This document shows positions 3,414-5,706 of a stretch of DNA of 5,706 nt, piece after piece. Positions within the stretch are counted from its first letter, which is position 1. Each line of letters begins with the position of its first letter. The stretch is from contig JAHIME010000057.1 in assembly GCA_018896595.1 (NCBI GenBank), positions 1-5,706 on the forward strand, written 5' to 3'. The notes under the pieces were generated by a model that saw only the letters and a list, made by a program, of their open reading frames with translations, searched no databases and had not been told where the DNA came from. The position numbers and the translations under genes were made by a program. The stretch comes from Patescibacteria group bacterium (lineage in GTDB: Bacteria > Patescibacteriota > Patescibacteriia > Patescibacteriales > VMTK01).

Positions 3414-5402
3414 ATGAATGCGCGCTATAAAAAAATCGGGTTTGGCAAAAAAAACGGGCTTGCGAAAAATATTGACGGCAATAATCGCGTTAATTCAGTA
3501 ATAGCGATTATTTTTTTATTGGGAGGAGCGATATTGTTTAAGCTTTACAGTCTGCAGGTAATGAATTATGATCTATATTTAGCTTTAGCCTCCGGCCAGC
3601 ATCAGATTTTCAGCGAGCTGGAGCCGGAACGGGGCAAAATTTTTATTAAGGACAGCCCCGGAGGCGATTCGGTTTATCCCATCGCCACCAACAAGGAAAT
3701 CGCCTTATTATACGCCGTGCCGAAAGAGCTAAAAAATCCAAGCGAAATAGCGGATAAGCTGTACGCGGTCTTTAACCAGGCGGGAATTGAAAAAGAAGTT
3801 GACGAACTGTTGGAGGAATTGCCCGAAAATGAAAAACTTGACAAAGATTTTTTGCTTATCAAGAGAGGGGCCGAAATAAATTTAAGAAAAGAGTCCATTA
3901 TTAACGATTATTTAAAAATTTTATCAAAAAACGACGATCCATACGAGCCGATCAAACAAAGGGTTGATGAAGATACATTAAAAAAATTATACGCCGTCTT
4001 GGCGAGCGATGAAAACGCCGCGATTAAGCCGGAAGACTTGGAAATTAAAAACGATAAGATATATAATAATTCCGCCGGAGAAGAAAAAGAATTAAAAATA
4101 AGCGGCATCGCTTTTGTAATGGAAAGTCAGCGTTTTTATCCCGAAGGCAGGGTCGGTTCGCATATGCTGGGATTTGTCGGCTACGCGGGAGACGAGAAAA
4201 GAGGGCTTTACGGGCTGGAGGGATTTTTTGACAATGAACTTTACGGCGAGATGGGATCAATCAGGGGCGAGCGGGCGGCTGGCGGCGATATGATTATTAT
4301 TAACGACCGGCAATACAATAAGCCGCGCAACGGCAGCGATCTGCTTTTAACCGTAAATCGGACTATTCAGTTTACCGCCTGCAAGAAGCTCAATGAGGCG
4401 GTCTTGAAACATGGCGCTGACGGCGGCAGCGTAATTATTATGAATCCCAAAACAGGAGCCATATTGGCCATGTGCTCTTATCCGGATTATGATCCGAATA
4501 ATTACGAAAAAGAAGAATCAGCCGCGGTCTACAATAATCCGGCTATTTTTGCCCAGTACGAGCCCGGTTCAATATTCAAGGTAATGACAATGGCTATGGG
4601 CTTGGACCAGGGCAAAGTCGCGCCGGATACTGTTTTTAACGATACGGGTTCGGTAAAAATCGCCAATTACAATATTGAAAATTCAGACCATAAAGCGTAT
4701 GGCAATGTAACCATGAATCAAGTGCTGGAAAAATCTTTGAATACCGGAGCGATTTTTGTCGCGAAGCAGGTTGGCAATGATAAATTCAACCAGTATATCA
4801 AAAATTTTGGTTTCGGGGAAAAAACCGGCATTGAGCTGGAAGGCGAAAGCGCCGGCGATATCAAGAATTTGACTGAAGAAAAAATTAATAAGGATTTATA
4901 CGCCGCTACCGCTTCTTTCGGCCAAGGCATCGCCGTGACGCCTTTGCAAATGGCCGCGGCTTTCGGCGCGATAGCCAATGGCGGAGTTTTAATGAAGCCG
5001 TATTTAGTCAAGGAAATTATCTCGGCTGACGGAGTGAAAATAAAAACCGAACCCAAGCAAATCAGGCGCGTGATTTCCGAAAGAGCCGCGATGCTTTTAG
5101 GCGGCATGATGGTAAATGTCGTGGAAAACGGCCATGGCAAAAATGCGGGGGTAAAAGGATATTATGTCGGGGGCAAGACCGGCACGGCGCAGATTCCCAA
5201 GAAAGACGGCCGCGGCTATGAGGAGAACGCCCATATCGGCTCATTCGCCGGCTTTGCGCCGGTTGACGATCCGGTGTTTGTCATGATAACAAGAATTGAT
5301 AATCCGCGCGATGTGGAATGGGCGGAAAGCTCGGCCGCCCCTCTGTTCGGCGAATTAGCCGAGTTTATATTAAACTATTATCAAGTGCCGAAGGAAAGGT
5401 AA
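3414..5402 (+). CDS. ftsI: Septal class B penicillin-binding protein (FtsI/PBP3-type transpeptidase)
   Basis: FtsI crosslinks septal peptidoglycan outside the membrane, working with the glycosyltransferase FtsW. The 662-residue product has a basic cytoplasmic tail, one membrane segment (about 26-42), and a pedestal domain with R73-G-K-I, R240-F-Y-P-E-G and GLEGFF (267-272). A transpeptidase domain (about 310-655) carries all three catalytic motifs: S386-I-F-K389 (nucleophile serine and lysine), S441-L-N443 and K588-T-G-T591. There are no PASTA domains after it. The distance from RGKI to RFYPEG is about 167 residues against roughly 95 in E. coli FtsI. The extra part, around 185-225, is charged and probably a lineage-specific pedestal insertion. 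The ATG at 3414 has no clear ribosome binding site. Spacing is tight on both sides, 21 bases after ftsL and 4 before murF, suggesting translational coupling. A PBP2-like role is possible by sequence, but the cluster points to division. Confidence 0.95.
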   Translation: MNARYKKIGFGKKNGLAKNIDGNNRVNSVIAIIFLLGGAILFKLYSLQVMNYDLYLALASGQHQIFSELEPERGKIFIKDSPGGDSVYPIATNKEIALLYAVPKELKNPSEIADKLYAVFNQAGIEKEVDELLEELPENEKLDKDFLLIKRGAEINLRKESIINDYLKILSKNDDPYEPIKQRVDEDTLKKLYAVLASDENAAIKPEDLEIKNDKIYNNSAGEEKELKISGIAFVMESQRFYPEGRVGSHMLGFVGYAGDEKRGLYGLEGFFDNELYGEMGSIRGERAAGGDMIIINDRQYNKPRNGSDLLLTVNRTIQFTACKKLNEAVLKHGADGGSVIIMNPKTGAILAMCSYPDYDPNNYEKEESAAVYNNPAIFAQYEPGSIFKVMTMAMGLDQGKVAPDTVFNDTGSVKIANYNIENSDHKAYGNVTMNQVLEKSLNTGAIFVAKQVGNDKFNQYIKNFGFGEKTGIELEGESAGDIKNLTEEKINKDLYAATASFGQGIAVTPLQMAAAFGAIANGGVLMKPYLVKEIISADGVKIKTEPKQIRRVISERAAMLLGGMMVNVVENGHGKNAGVKGYYVGGKTGTAQIPKKDGRGYEENAHIGSFAGFAPVDDPVFVMITRIDNPRDVEWAESSAAPLFGELAEFILNYYQVPKER

Positions 5403-5406
5403 ATAT

Positions 5407-5706
5407 ATGAAAAAAATTATACAATTCAAACTTAAAATATTAGCTAAGATGATTTTGGCAAAATACAAGCCGGATGTCATCGGCATTACCGGCAGTGTCG
5501 GCAAAACCAGCGCCAAAGAAGCGGTTTATACGGCGCTTGCTTCCAAGTTTAACGCGCGCAGGAACATAAAAAATTACAACAATGAAATAGGTCTGCCTTT
5601 GACTGTTATCGGCGTTGATTCGCCGGGCAAATCCATTTTTGGCTGGTCGGCGGTGTTTTTAAAAGCTTTAAAATTAATTTTAATTAAAGACGTGAATTAT
5701 CCCCGA
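5407..5706 (+). CDS. murF: MurF-like Mur ligase, N-terminal 100 residues (cut by window edge)
   Basis: MurF adds D-Ala-D-Ala to the UDP-MurNAc-tripeptide in the cytoplasm, using ATP. The visible part has the Mur ligase P-loop GITGSVGKTS (26-35, with K33 and T34 for ATP) and NNEIGLPLT (58-66), the MurF-type version of this motif; MurE and MurD have GTNGKT-like loops and different following motifs. The P-loop comes only about 25 residues after the start, whereas standard MurF has a substrate-binding domain of about 80-100 residues before it. An in-frame TAA at 5371-5373 rules out a longer N-terminus. The first 20 residues form a basic, amphipathic helix, and 77-95 are hydrophobic with Lys, perhaps membrane-touching. 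AAAGG (5395-5399), inside the end of ftsI, is a fair ribosome binding site seven bases before ATG 5407. The rest lies beyond the window, so the substrate is inferred. Confidence 0.85.
   Translation, partial: MKKIIQFKLKILAKMILAKYKPDVIGITGSVGKTSAKEAVYTALASKFNARRNIKNYNNEIGLPLTVIGVDSPGKSIFGWSAVFLKALKLILIKDVNYPR

Noticed and set aside
4718..5140. Long antisense open frame (140 codons) opposite the FtsI transpeptidase domain
   Set aside because: It mirrors the strongly conserved ftsI coding strand. The translation is rich in Ser, Pro and Ala with no recognisable motif, and there is no promoter or ribosome binding site.
107..5706. Use of TGA as glycine, as in Gracilibacteria or Absconditabacteria
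   Set aside because: TGA ends the first gene, the tsaB-like gene and the ftsL-like gene at sensible places, and no frame contains an internal TGA.
5407..5706. Assignment of the last gene as murE, the usual gene after ftsI
   Set aside because: The P-loop GITGSVGKTS followed by NNEIGLPLT is the MurF pattern. MurE has a TNGKT-type loop, and its N-terminal domain is also absent here.

Overview
The window looks like part of a small-genome bacterium of the Candidate Phyla Radiation (Patescibacteria), probably a Parcubacteria-like lineage. This is an inference from several traits seen together: a compact, AT-biased, one-directional gene layout; a very short TsaB homologue (142 residues); weak or missing Shine-Dalgarno sequences before most genes; a MurF-type ligase with no N-terminal domain directly behind ftsI; and short repeats read through in frame inside a conserved gene. 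TGA acts as a stop after three genes and never occurs inside a frame, so the ordinary bacterial code applies. This argues against lineages that recode TGA as glycine.

All genes are on the + strand. Positions 1-124 hold a possible extended -10 promoter and two back-to-back hairpins, the first a good intrinsic terminator. From 107 to 895 runs an unrecognised protein-coding frame with no credible start codon. A short tsaB-like gene (908-1336) follows and ends before a strong intrinsic terminator (1406-1433). The 232-base gap at 1337-1568 is a full regulatory region: terminator, an 18-bp AT-rich palindrome, a near-consensus promoter (TTGACA, 17-base spacer, TAAAAT), and three TGGNG boxes repeated every 10 bases just before mraZ.

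From 1569 to the right edge is the start of a division and cell wall (dcw) cluster: mraZ (regulator), rsmH (16S rRNA methyltransferase), an ftsL-like gene (membrane coiled-coil divisome protein), ftsI (septal class B penicillin-binding protein) and the first 100 codons of a murF-like ligase. Gaps are 4 to 43 bases with no terminator between genes, so they are probably one transcript driven by the promoter at 1494-1522 and repressed by MraZ at the boxes. MurF makes precursor, FtsI crosslinks it at the septum, and FtsL helps assemble or activate the septal synthase.

The most unusual content is inside rsmH. Four tandem copies of the heptamer CAAATTA, and 58 bases later a 37-base imperfect palindrome of the REP-like CTCACCCCAACCCTCTCC type, are both translated in frame and add residues next to the SAM-binding fold. 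A smaller palindrome in the tsaB-like gene lies exactly where its nucleotide-binding motif is expanded. I see no evidence of a wholly new system such as a defence island or CRISPR array. The best leads are these in-frame repeats, the MraZ operator design and the odd 5' end of the first gene.
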